A DNA stretch of 21,962 bases from Phallusia fumigata (lineage: Eukaryota; Chordata; Ascidiacea; Phlebobranchia; Ascidiidae): positions 1 through 21,962 of the forward strand of contig QXVZ01034064.1 of the NCBI GenBank assembly GCA_008931825.1, in the 5' to 3' direction. Below, one piece after another: positions 1 to 8,698 of this stretch. The translations under genes and the position numbers were made by a program. How positions within the stretch are numbered: position 1 is the stretch's first letter; every line of letters begins with the position of its first letter. Below the pieces are notes generated by a model. That model was not told the origin of the DNA. It was given only the letters and a program-made list of their open reading frames with translations, and made no database searches.

Positions 1-268
1 AAAACTGTCAGGTGCTTGTTTGTTAATACTATGGGACAAGGCGAAACATTTTAGGGGTTGTTTAAAATGCATTTGACAGCATGGTCATTTTATCATTAAA
101 GGAATAATGCCAATATTGTAATTAAAACCTCTCTTTAATTAAACCACCACGAAATGCAGCAAAACCAGGTTTGCATGAAAGCTAGCCCAGAATTTTCTTG
201 GTGACGAAAACATTAGCACAAATTATAGAATATCTTGCTCAATGACTAATTTACTTTGTACTACTCAG
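1..268. other. AT-rich non-coding stretch, probably intron
   Basis: No convincing exon, RNA gene or repeat was found. The stretch ends at the splice acceptor (AG at 267-268) of the first visible exon of the GOLD-domain gene, so it is most simply part of that gene's intron. Any upstream exons are outside the window or were not recognised. Confidence 0.5.
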
Positions 269-1018
269 CCCTCTGTCAGCAACTGCCACAAAAAACAAAG
301 AAGAAAATGAAATAACGATTAGAGTTGGAGCAAGAAAGGAAAGTCATATTCCTGTGCTACTGGAAAAAGAGGGCATTACCCTCAGATGGACAATTACTTC
401 TGATCGTGACATCAATTTCCGTATGTTTTACTCCCAAAATGAGGTAGGTGTACTGGATCATGTCTATACTATTTTTTTGGTTGTTAGGGAGTTGGGCCAA
501 TAAACATACATGCAAAATGTGTTGTTCTACTTTTTTCAAATAAAAATGTTATTTTTAACTATTTAAGCAATTTGTCCATTTCTTACTAATATACTGTTGT
601 TTTCAAGCAAGACTCCAACTTTTTTATTTTGAACCTCTGACACCAATTATATTTTTCTCAAAGGGAATTTTTTGATCTTTCATATTAAATTACACATTCA
701 AACTGAATTTTTTTAAGGAATCGGAAGAACATGAGCTTGTTCCTGTGAGAAAGATTGATTCACACATTGAGCCATTTGTTGGGCAGGTGGTTGCACAAAA
801 ACCTGGGATTTATACCATTGTACTGGATAACACATATTCAAGGTAGCATTAACTGCTCTAGTTTCTACATTTGTTTAAAAAGTTGAAGCAACAGATCTGT
901 CACACAAATTATGTCAAAGATTTTACCCACAACTAATCATTTTTTTATGTTCCACAGAATGACAGCAAAAGAGGTCACATACAAACTAGATATTGTACCT
1001 AGTTCAGTTGAAACTTGA
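269..1018 (+). CDS. GOLD-domain protein, C-terminal exons (FYCO1-like)
   Basis: Three exons join in one frame: 269-443, 718-842 and 958-1018 (stop TGA 1016-1018), with GT-AG introns 444-717 and 843-957. They give about 118 C-terminal residues. The product contains the pieces EITIRVGARKESHIPVLL, LRWTITSDRDINFRMFY, LVPVRKIDSH and GIYTIVLDNTYSR. This is the GOLD-domain pattern: a beta-sandwich with a Trp early, a Gly-Ile-Tyr strand and a final Asp-Asn-Thr-[FY]-Ser-Arg signature. The spacing and the phrases IPV, DSH, PGIY and DNT-SR recall the C-terminus of FYCO1, a PI3P- and LC3-binding adaptor that links autophagosomes to kinesin transport. The FYVE, RUN and coiled-coil parts would lie upstream of the window. 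The GOLD assignment is fairly secure. FYCO1 rather than another GOLD protein (SEC14L, TMED, ACBD3) is an inference from recalled similarity. The gene is convergent with ETFRF1. Confidence 0.78.
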
Positions 1019-2188
1019 TGTACTGCACATGCCAATGCCACTTAATGTCACCATAGATGTGATAAAATTGTTTTCTTTTGAAGCAAACTATGTGGGACAA
1101 AAGTCATTACATGATTGCCTTAATTTGCCTGCAGTGACATATGTGCAATTTTCAGAATATTTGTATTTTAACTGTTTTGCATTTGTGTGGTTGCTCTATT
1201 TGTCTCGAGCTGGTGTCAGAATACTGTAGCAATTTTGTTCAAATCTCTAAACATTTGTTCAGGTTTGTACCAATCTGTAATATTTTTACTTCGGCTGCTG
1301 ATTTTTTTATTTCTGTGCCTCGTGTTTGTATTGTGGTAAACACATCATTAAAGCAGTGTGGTATGATTTACCTTGAACTATGTGGAAATTACTTAGTATT
1401 TCCAACTTATATCCAGTTTTTAAAAAAAGCTATTTGAAATAAGCACCAGTTATAGCACATATAGATAATATGCATAGAGACCAAACCACACTGTAATGCA
1501 ACAGAGGCAGAGGTTTTGAGGTGAACAGTTTAAAGCAAAAGTTAGTAACATGATATGCATTATAAAAATTAAAAAACGAAAAATTATGTGCTGCCAAAAA
1601 GATAAGCAACATGTCTACTTCAGACTTTTTTCCAGCAAAAATTTGAGTTCCAGCTGCTTTTGAAGGCAACATATCATTGTCAGTTTTATTTATATCCTAG
1701 GTGTGGCAAGTAGAGTGTGCTGATTTTACAAATGCACATTGTTTTCTATTGATTAATTTTCATTTAACACTTTCAGTATCACCTAATTTATCAGAATATG
1801 CCCAACATTAAAAAGTCGGAGGTATGATTATTTTTAAGTGTTTGTAATTCTGATGTTTTAGAAAATCAAACAGCAATTTTAAATATTTTTTTTCAGCAAC
1901 ACAAGACACTGACTTGGAAAGTAGGTTAATTAAAAAGTTAACTACCAGAGAACTTGTATTGTGATCCACTGTACTACCAACGTCTCGACAATCGCTGATG
2001 TCAACATCTGTGCAACCTTTGTTTTGAAAAGCATTAGATGTAAAAATTTAAGTGAATGTTATTTGGAAAATACGGAAAGAGTGTGTTTAATTCAGTGCAG
2101 GTGTTTTAATTTGTTTCAGTGCAAGCCATAAATAAACACATAAATATGAAATAATAAATGAAATGCATAGTGGCATATGTACACTAAT
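1019..2188. other. Convergent intergenic region / 3' UTRs
   Basis: AT-rich sequence between the stop codons of two convergent genes. ATTAAA near 1347 and AATAAA near 2132 could serve the + strand gene. TTTATT at 1685-1690 is a minus-strand AATAAA that could serve ETFRF1. No coding exon, tRNA or clear repeat is seen. Short open frames here have no recognisable motifs and no splice support. Confidence 0.4.
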
Positions 2189-2556
2189 TCAAGTCTTGTC
2201 AAACTGCTTGATATTCTTTATGATTGTTTCTTCATACGTTTCAGAACCATAATAACGTTTTTTCAATGCTCGGTATTTCCTGAGTCGATACAAAGCCTCA
2301 AGTTCTTTGAGAACATACTCTCCGCGTGCTATTAGCATTTTAATTTCTTCCGGGTCGCTCACATCTTTATTTTTTACGAAAACTGCATGACAGCGATCCC
2401 GAAAATACGTTCCACCTTTTGGATATTCTCTGCCCACGTAGACAAGCTGAAATATCGGGGGAATTTTAACTGTTACGAATCTATGTTCAAATGGGTTAAA
2501 AGTTTTATCAAACATACATTTTTGTAAAGTTGTTTTACAGCGCTTCTCAGTTCCAT
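2189..2556 (-). CDS. ETFRF1: Electron transfer flavoprotein regulatory factor 1 (LYR-motif protein LYRM5)
   Basis: Two exons on the minus strand: 2518-2556 ([13 protein letters not shown]) and 2189-2446 (from [11 protein letters not shown] to a TGA at 2191-2189). A 71-nt GT-AG intron separates them. The protein has 98 residues; the human protein has about 90. Recognisable pieces are the N-terminal LYK/LYR motif, [29 protein letters not shown] and [20 protein letters not shown], which match ETFRF1 nearly word for word. The family is a small mitochondrial matrix LYR protein that binds electron transfer flavoprotein and displaces its FAD, damping electron flow from acyl-CoA dehydrogenases to ubiquinone. 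The start is chosen because the short first exon restores the LYK motif missing from the longer unspliced frame, which instead runs through the intron from 2515. No separate targeting peptide is seen. Confidence 0.93.
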
Positions 2557-3333
2557 AATGCAGCTTTGCCTTCCGTGTAGCTAGTAGCTGCGTCAGTCAA
2601 TGGAAACCGAACAGAGAGTATCGGGAAACGAGATTTCTGGAGTTTGGAAGTTTGTTTACAAATTAATTTAGGTACAGTACCAACTAATTTAAAAATTATC
2701 AATTTGTGAAATTATTTGAATGGGGTCAAAATGATCTTGGTGCTTTCTGAAGGGTTTCAAAGTTTGATTCCATTTTGGTTAAGTTTACCTCGTGTGTGTT
2801 TCTCTGATCAANCTGTTTTTAGTTGTAAGTTTAAGCTGGCGTGTGCCAGGTCGGTAAATAGTAATTGTTTAATAGTGTACTCTGGGCCTTTTACTTAACA
2901 AACGTTTTCTACAACCTTCGTTATATCGCCCACCTGTCTTACATATGTTAAGGCCTTAAAGGGAAATCACCCACTCACTAATACAAAGTCATGAGGCACT
3001 TCTTAAAGTTAATTAAACGTCTCTTTACTGTTGTTTTGTAACTTGCAATTATGTGTGTCATTCTGGGCAAATTCCTAAAATAAGATGGATTCGATGTTCT
3101 GGATTCGAAACAAATATTCCGGAATAGCCTGTTATTCTACTCCGAACCTCTACTACGGGACTACCTACCGTTTTTTTGCAGAATTAAAAAAGTTGATCTT
3201 AAATATCCAAGCAGCAGTTACAAAATAAAGTAACCTCAAGACAAATTAATTTGTCTCCCTCTTGTGACCGTTTTATCCACAACACCGATTTAACCTGGCG
3301 TTTTGAGTCGTGATCACGCTTCAAGAATCTTCA
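2557..3333. other. Upstream region of ETFRF1, nothing clear
   Basis: Non-coding AT-rich DNA holding the presumed ETFRF1 promoter on the minus strand. A single N at 2812 marks an unresolved base or collapsed gap. A 60-codon open frame around 2716-2898 spans the N and has no recognisable content. No tRNA, repeat or clear promoter element was found. Confidence 0.4.
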
Positions 3334-3882
3334 ATGTTGTTACCAGTTTCCGGTTGTTATAGTAACAAAAAATGCCCCCAACCTCGAACCACTTTTACAC
3401 AGGCGACCTTCGTCGGTAAGTGTTTTGTTTGGAACGATTGGGGCAAGGAGGTTAGTAACAAAAGGTGTGAAATCCTTGAGTGGTTTTGGAGGATGCGCTG
3501 GCGTCCATTGAGCGATTAGTTTGGTCATTAACGCTCGGCCTTCTGCGGTGGAAGACTACCGAGAGTTGTAACCTGAAATACCAAAATATGGTTTGGAAAA
3601 GTTTTTAGTTTTTTGATAAAAAACTCTAATACTGGCGTACACATTTAAAATCTTTTCAGTTATAGAGAGACTATTAATGGCGTCTGCAAAAATTATCTTG
3701 TACAATACATACGATTCAAACAAAAAATATAAATTTTCGTTACCAGGTCAGGTGTACTTTGTAAGAATTAACATATGAGTCGATTTCCGCATCTCTCAAG
3801 TTCAGATATTTTAGCGTTGATATAAATTTGTCTTTGAAAGGGGGCATTCGAAAGGTTCGTGGTCGTATAGGCAATGTCAAAG
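3334..3882 (+). CDS. Putative 5' exons of an unrecognised gene
   Basis: Several segments on the + strand behave like exons. The first, 3334-3415, starts with ATG (MLLPVSGCYSNKK...) and ends at a strong donor, G|GTAAGT. The second starts at 3660 after a TCTTTTCAG acceptor, continues the same frame and reads MASAKIILYN and KKYKFSLPGQ. It ends at a donor at 3752 (CAG|GTGTAC) or 3761 (TTT|GTAAGA). A third open segment from 3801 reads FRYFSVDINLSLKGGIRK up to the N at 3883. The intron before it would be only 40-49 nt with a weak CAAG acceptor. No family is recognised. Being on the same strand and directly upstream of the gap, these may be the 5' part of the gene whose 3' exons (copy A) follow the N. 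A minus-strand reading frame overlaps 3340-3528 and is an alternative. Confidence 0.3.
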
Positions 3883-3883
3883 N
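3883..3883. other. Assembly gap marker (single N)
   Basis: The sequence changes abruptly from non-repeated DNA to the middle of the tandem unit at this N, one base pair before a splice donor that in other copies ends exon 3. Unknown sequence, probably including exons 1-3 of copy A, is likely missing here. Confidence 0.6.
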
Positions 3884-3986
3884 TTGTAAGAACCGGACTT
3901 GAATAGTTTATCTTAACAACAACAACAACAAATAACATAGTAGTAAAACCATACAACGCACTTTATTTTCGTACCGTTTCGTGTAG

Positions 3987-4710
3987 GGATAAAAAAGAAA
4001 CAAAGGAAGAGGAGGAAGAGCGAAAAAGAAAAGAAGAGGAGGAAAAAAAACCAATCAAACGGAAAACGTCGTTTATGCGTTCAGTATTACGAAATTTTTC
4101 TATGGAACTTATGATGAAAACTGTTCAATACGGATGGACCGACATAGGACAATGTCGATATTTACGAAATAGAGGAGGTGATGACGACACCGACGCGGGT
4201 GGGGTGAATACCCTTGCTAAAGATACTATGAAGGTGAGCTGAAAGCGATAGATGTTAGAGTTTTCGTAACGGGAAACCTAAGAATGGCTTTCACGACGAT
4301 CTTATAGTTCCGTTAATTGGAAAAATTTACAAATTGAATTTTTGAAAAGAAATCACGTTGGTGACGACTGTGTGCAATTGCACAAGTGGGGTCCAATAGT
4401 GAGTAGACTGTCAACTTGTTGAAAGGATTTTTTTGATCGTGCACACAAAGCTAGCAAACCCTCGCATGAGCGTTTATATGTATAGAGCTATTTGCGACAA
4501 AAAGTGTTACCATCGATGTACTTATTTCCTCAAATTATAGGTGAACAGGCGACAAATTTAACATAACTATTGCAGATAAGCCTTGACGGACCACCGGAAC
4601 CACCACCAGATGCTGCTAGAGGGCCACCTCGTGATCCTGGTTTTGACGAAAACGGGAAAATGATTCGAACAGCCGATTTGCTGGGACTTAAAAGTACTGA
4701 TGACGACTGA
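3987..4710 (+). CDS. Copy A, last two exons of an unrecognised charged protein
   Basis: Exon 3987-4233 (acceptor GTGTAG, donor AAG|GTGAGC) and exon 4576-4710 (acceptor TTGCAG, stop TGA 4708-4710) are both open and join in phase 0, giving about 126 C-terminal residues. The first is a Lys/Glu-rich stretch (DKKETKEEEEERKRKEEEE), a likely helix or coiled coil, followed by SFMRSVLRNFSMELMMKTVQ and YGWTDIGQCRYLRNRGG. The second is proline-rich and acidic: LDGPPEPPPDAARGPP, GFDENGKMIRTADLLGLK and a final STDDD. I do not recognise the family. Upstream exons are lost at the N at 3883. This copy has no stop codon or frameshift in the part shown, unlike copy B. Confidence 0.6.
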
Positions 4711-4763
4711 CCAAGCTGGTTAGGTTATTTTCATCGTTAGTTTCGATGAAGTTATAAAAGGTT

Positions 4764-4836
4764 CGCCCGGTAAGGGACTTGAACCCTCGACCGTTGGATT
4801 AAAAGTCCAACGCTCTACCGACTGAGCTAACCGGGC
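4764..4836 (-). tRNA. tRNA-Lys (TTT), copy 1
   Basis: A 73-nt cloverleaf without an intron. The acceptor stem GCCCGGT/ACCGGGC is perfect and the discriminator base is G, as usual for tRNA-Lys. The D arm reads TAGCTCAGTCGGTAGAGC (A box). The anticodon stem TTGGA/TCCAA encloses the loop CTTTTAA with anticodon TTT. The B box is GGTTCAAGTCC. A run of TTTT follows on the minus strand (+ strand AAAA just below 4764), a Pol III terminator. It lies tail to tail with copy A of the coding unit, 53 bp from its stop codon. Confidence 0.96.
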
Positions 4837-5131
4837 TTACGTTAAGGCATCCACAATGTAAGAGGTCATTTAGACTCTCTCCAAATCACTTTCGCCCATA
4901 AGTGGGTGTTTTTCGGACTGGCTATATGTTATTATGATACGATTTCTGTGCGTGCTGCCTGTTTTTCCAGCTTTTTAGATGAACTTTATGTTGTTTCGTA
5001 GCATTTTTTGTTTAAACGCGATGCACACATCATACCTCAATAGACTAGACACTCGACCAACAATATGTTTTGATTATGGTTATGAAAGGATAAGCACAGC
5101 GAAAATAAATTGCATTGGTCGTTGTATTGAG

Positions 5132-6602
5132 GGATCTAACCGACAACGAAAGTGTGAAACCTAAAATATCGACGAAGTTGGGAGATGTTTGTGCCTTGAG
5201 TGCGATCAAAGAAGAAGACTGCGTATTTGATGACGAAACAAGACTTGATGAAAAACAAATTACGCAAACAAAGCCTCAAGAAAGCCCGACTAAAAAGCAA
5301 ATTTCAACAAAACGGTTAAGGTGAAAATAATATTTTTTCGTTTTTTTACAGAGTTTAGGGATTTTGTTTCGCAGTGTAAGTAAGTCATACATCTCAGTGC
5401 AATCGACGCTCGTCAAGATCTAGTTCTTCTAATTTCAAACGACGCCCTGAAACTTGTCCAAATCCAAGGGGAACAACAATGGTAAGCCAAACAAAATCTG
5501 CACCCCACCACCCCTAAATAATATGGTTTATAATTTCTATGATCAGGATTTGACGAATCAAGTTTTGCGATTAACGAAATAATTCCAAGTCTAGAAGATT
5601 TACTTGATCAACTGCACAACATCAAACCTCAGCAATTTTATGAAAACCAACGAAAGTTAAAACTTTATGACATTCAACTTCTTGGCGAAGAACTCGAATC
5701 GAGGAAAAGCGACTTTTTTTGAGCAGTTGATGATATTATCAATTGGTATGTTGATTTGTTTGATCAACTGAAGCCCCCTGTTGTAAGGACAGGACTTGAA
5801 TAGTTTATCTTAATAACAACTAGTAACATAGTAGTAAAAACCATATAACGCACTTTATTTTCGTACCGTTCCGTGTAGAGATAAAAAAGAAACAAAGGAA
5901 GAGGAGGAAGAGCAAAAAAGAAAAGAAGAGGAATAAAAGAAACCAATCAAACGGAAAACTTCGTTCATGCGTTCAGTATTACGAAATTTTTCTATGGAAC
6001 TTATGATGAAAACTGTTCAATATGGATGGACCGACATAGGACAATGTCGATATTTACGAAATAGAGGAGGTGACGACGACACCGACGCGGGTGGGGTGAA
6101 TACCCTTGCTAAAGATACTATGAAGGTGAGCTGAAAGCGATAGATGTTAGAGTTTTCGTAACGGGAAACCTAAAAATGGCTTTCACGACGATCTTATAGT
6201 TCCGTTAATTGGAAAAATTTACAAATTGAATTTTTGAAAAGAAATCACGTTGGTGACGACTGTGTGCAATTGCACAAGTGGGGTCCAATAGTGAGTAGAC
6301 TGTCAACTTGTTGAAAGGATTTTTTTGATCGTGCACACAAAGCTAGCAAACCCTCGCATAAGCGTTTATATGTACAGAGCTATTTGCGACAAAAAGTGTT
6401 ACCATCGATGTATATATTTCCTCAAATTATAGGTGAACAGGCGACAAATTTAACATAACCATTGCAGATAAGCCTTGACGGACCACCGGAACCACCACCA
6501 GATGCTGCTAGAGGGCCACCTCGTGATCCTGGTTTTGACGAAAACGGGAAAATGATTCGAACAGCCGATTTGCTGGGACTTAAAAGTACTGATGACGACT
6601 GA
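5132..6602 (+). pseudogene. Copy B of the tandem gene, probably inactive
   Basis: This is the most complete copy. Exon 1 is about 5132-5320 (DLTDNESVKPKISTKLGD...), exon 2 is 5398-5481 (AIDARQDLVLLISNDALK), exon 3 is 5547-5782 (FDESSFAINEIIPSLEDLL...), exon 4 is 5879-6125 and exon 5 is 6468-6602. Exons 1 and 2 join cleanly, but no phase joins exon 2 to exon 3 without a stop. Exon 3 has a TGA (CTTTTTAGAGC in copy C reads TTTTTTTGAGC here), and its 3' end is 2 nt shorter than copy C. Exon 4 has an in-frame TAA where copies A, C and D stay open. No in-frame ATG precedes exon 1, so its start lies in an unseen exon or was not duplicated. The breaks suggest a pseudogene; alternatively my exon borders for 2/3 are wrong. 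Confidence 0.6.
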
Positions 6603-6644
6603 CCAAGCTGGTTAAGTTATTTTCATCGTTAGTTTCGATGAAGT

Positions 6645-6652
6645 AATAAAAA
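6645..6652. terminator. AATAAAAA: poly(A) signal (+) overlapping Pol III terminator (-)
   Basis: AATAAA at 6645-6650 lies 42 bp past the stop of copy B on the + strand. The same bases read on the minus strand as TTTTTATT, starting a few nt past the 3' end of tRNA-Lys copy 2. One octamer could serve both convergent genes. Copy 1 has TATAAAA instead, which keeps the T4 terminator but not AATAAA. Confidence 0.55.
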
Positions 6653-6656
6653 GGTC

Positions 6657-6729
6657 CGCCCGGTAAGGGACTCGAACCCTCGACCGTTGGATTAAAAGTC
6701 CAACGCTCTACCGACTGAGCTAACCGGGC
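6657..6729 (-). tRNA. tRNA-Lys (TTT), copy 2
   Basis: Same 73-nt structure as copy 1, differing by one base in the T loop (GGTTCGAGTCC instead of GGTTCAAGTCC). That base stays within B-box tolerance. The acceptor stem, anticodon TTT and discriminator G are intact, and a T5 terminator follows. It is likely functional. Confidence 0.96.
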
Positions 6730-7025
6730 TTACGTTAAGGCATCCACAATGTAAGAGGTCGTTTAGACTCTCTCCAAATCACTTTCGCCCATAAGTGGGT
6801 GTTTTTTCGGACTGGCTACATGTTGTTATGGTACGATTTCTGTGCGTGCTGTCTGTTTTTCCAGCTTTTTAGATGAACTTTATGTTGTTTCGTAGCATTT
6901 TTTGTTAAAACGCGATGCACACATCATACCTCAATAAACTAGACACTTGACAAACAACGTGTTTTTATTCTGGTTATGAAAGGATAAGCACAGCGAAAAT
7001 AAATTGCATTGGTCGTTGTATTGAG

Positions 7026-7479
7026 AGATCTAACCGACAACGAAAGTGTGAAACCTAAAATATCGACGAAGTTGGGAGATCGAAGAAGAAGACTGCGTAT
7101 TTGATGACGAAACAAGTCTTGGTGAAAAACAAATTGCGCAAACAAACATCAAAACTTAGCAAATTTTTTTGAAAACCAACGAAAGTTAAAACTTTATGAC
7201 GTTCAACTTCTTGGCGAAGAACTCGAATCGAGGAAAAGCGACCTTTTTAGAGCAGTTGATGATATTATCAATCGGTATGTTGATTTGTTTGATCAACTGA
7301 ACCCCCCGCTGTTGTAAGGACCGGACTTGAATAGTTTATCTTAATAACAACTAGTAACATTGTAGTAAAAACCATACAACGCACTTGATTTTCGTACCGT
7401 TTCGTGTAGGGATAAAAAAGAAACAAAGGAAGAGGAGGAAGAGCGAAAGAGAAAAGAAGAGGAGGATAAGAAACCAATC
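7026..7479 (+). pseudogene. Copy C of the tandem gene, internally deleted
   Basis: Exon 1 begins at about 7026 (after TTGAG), as in copy B, but loses exactly 20 nt inside GGGAGAT|CGAAGAAGAAG, which shifts the frame. It is then fused at about 7146 to the middle of exon 3 (AACATCAAAAC...), removing some 340 bp including exon 2 and intron 2. The rest of exon 3 (to 7313) is intact and gives the reading LFRAVDDIINRYVDLFDQLN without the copy B stop. It joins exon 4 (from 7410) in phase across a 96-nt intron. Exon 4 is cut by the N at 7480. As assembled the copy cannot make the full protein, though it shows the ancestral exon 3-4 junction. Confidence 0.65.
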
Positions 7480-7480
7480 N
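7480..7480. other. Assembly gap marker (single N) between repeat copies
   Basis: Before the N the sequence is exon 4 of copy C. After it the sequence restarts in intron 3 of the next copy and runs through the same exon again. This is a join of two near-identical contig ends, so the number of units between is undetermined. Confidence 0.75.
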
Positions 7481-7558
7481 ATCTTAACAACAACAACAAC
7501 AAATAACATAGTAGTAAAAACCATATAACGCACTTGATTTTCGTACCGTTTCGTGTAG

Positions 7559-8283
7559 GGATAAAAAAGAAACAAAGGAAGAGGAGGAAGAGCGAAAACG
7601 AAAAGAAGAGGAGGAAAAGAAACCAATCAAACGGAAAACTTCGTTCATGCGTTCAGTATTACGAAATTTTTCCATGGAACTTATGATGAAAACTGTTCAA
7701 TACGGATGGACCGACATAGGACAATGTCGATATTTACGAAATAGAGGAGGTGATGACGACACCGACGCGGGTGGGGTAAATACCCTTGCTAAAGATACTA
7801 TGAAGGTGAGCTGAAAGCGATAGATGTTAGAGTTTTCGCAACGGGAAACCTAAAAATGGCTTTCACGGCGATCTTATAGTTCCGTGAAATGTGAAAAATT
7901 TACAAATTGAATTTTTGAAATGAAATCACGTTGGTGACGACAGTGTGCAATTGCACAAGTGGGGTCCAATATTGAGTAGACTGTCAACCTGTTGAAACGA
8001 TTTTTTTGATCGTGCACACAAAGGTAGCAAACCCTCACATAAGCGTTTATATGTACAGAGCTATTTGCGACAAAAAGTGTTACCATCGATGTATATATTT
8101 CCTTAAATTATAGGTGAACAGGCGACAAATTTAACATAACCATTGCAGATAAGCCTTGACGGACCACCGGAACCACCACCAGATGCTGCTAGAGGGCCAC
8201 CTCGTGATCCTGGTTTTGACGAAAACGGGAAAATGATTCGAACAGCCGATTTGCTGGGACTTAAAAGTACTGATGACGACTGA
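7559..8283 (+). CDS. Copy D, last two exons of the unrecognised gene
   Basis: Exon 7559-7805 and exon 8149-8283 (stop TGA 8281-8283) are open throughout and join in phase 0, as in copy A. The protein pieces are the same: the Lys/Glu-rich helix, the MRSVLRNFSMELMMK segment, the proline-rich tail and a terminal STDDD. Exons 1-3 are not present after the N at 7480. Conservation of the reading frame in copies A and D, against decay in B and C, suggests the 3' part is or recently was under selection in at least one copy. The family is unrecognised. Confidence 0.55.
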
Positions 8284-8328
8284 CCAAGCTGGTTAAGTTC
8301 CTATTTTCATCGTTAGTTTCGATGAAGT

Positions 8329-8336
8329 AATAAAAA
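8329..8336. terminator. AATAAAAA: shared poly(A) signal / Pol III terminator
   Basis: As in the previous unit, AATAAA (8329-8334) lies 45 bp past the coding stop on +, and TTTTT on the minus strand (8336-8332) ends tRNA-Lys copy 3. Confidence 0.55.
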
Positions 8337-8340
8337 GGTG

Positions 8341-8413
8341 CGCCCGGTAAGGGACTCGAACCCTCGACCGTTGGATTAAAAGTCCAACGCTCTACCGACT
8401 GAGCTAACCGGGC
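8341..8413 (-). tRNA. tRNA-Lys (TTT), copy 3
   Basis: Identical in sequence to copy 2 over the 73-nt cloverleaf, with discriminator G, anticodon TTT, intact A and B boxes and a following T5 run on the minus strand. It is likely functional. Confidence 0.96.
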
Positions 8414-8698
8414 TTACGTTAAGGCATCCACAATGTAAGAGGTCGTTTAGACTCTCTCCAAATCACTTTCGCCCATAAGTGGGTGTTTTTTCGGACTGGC
8501 TACTTGTTATTATGGTACGATTTCTGTGCGTGCTGCCTGTTTTTCCAGCATTTTAGACGAACTTTATGTCGTTTCGTAGCATTTTTTGTTAAAACGCGAT
8601 GCACACATCATACCTCAATAAACTAGACACTTGACAAAGAACATGTTTTTTATTCTGGTTATGAAAGGATAAGCACAGCGAAAATAAATTGCATTGGG
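8414..8698 (+). repeat. Truncated last unit of the array
   Basis: Continues the flank seen after the other two tRNA-Lys genes (TTACGTTAAGGCATCCACAA ... GCACAGCGAAAATAAATTGC) and stops matching at about 8698, just before where exon 1 would begin. This marks the right edge of the array. Confidence 0.8.

Larger units (their letters stand above)
3884..8698 (+). repeat. Tandem array: coding unit plus tRNA-Lys, about 1.7-1.9 kb per unit
   Basis: Long, near-identical blocks recur in the same orientation. The last two exons of a protein gene appear at 3987-4710, 5879-6602 and 7559-8283. A minus-strand tRNA-Lys follows each, at 4764, 6657 and 8341. The flank after each tRNA is also shared, starting TTACGTTAAGGCATCCACAA and running about 280 bp. 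tRNA-to-tRNA spacing is 1893 and 1684 bp, with the second shortened by deletions and affected by the N at 7480. The array breaks off at about 8698 into unique DNA. The N's at 3883 and 7480 mean the true copy number is unknown. Confidence 0.9.

Noticed and set aside
2716-2898. Short open frame spanning the N at 2812
   Set aside because: The composition is hydrophobic without motifs, it contains an undefined base, and it has no splice or homology support.
3340-3528. Minus-strand frame MTKLIAQWTPAHPPKPLKDF...
   Set aside because: It has no splice signals or family match and overlaps a plus-strand exon candidate with a strong donor. Neither is certain.
4979-5164. 60-codon open frame after the first tRNA-Lys, starting MNFMLFRSIF
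   Set aside because: The same position in the next unit has TAA early in the frame, and the third has lost the ATG, so coding is not conserved among copies.
5764-7675. Minus-strand Phe/Leu/Ser-rich open frames repeated in each unit
   Set aside because: They are the antisense of the Lys/Glu-rich exon 4 and its purine-rich coding sequence, so they are shadows.
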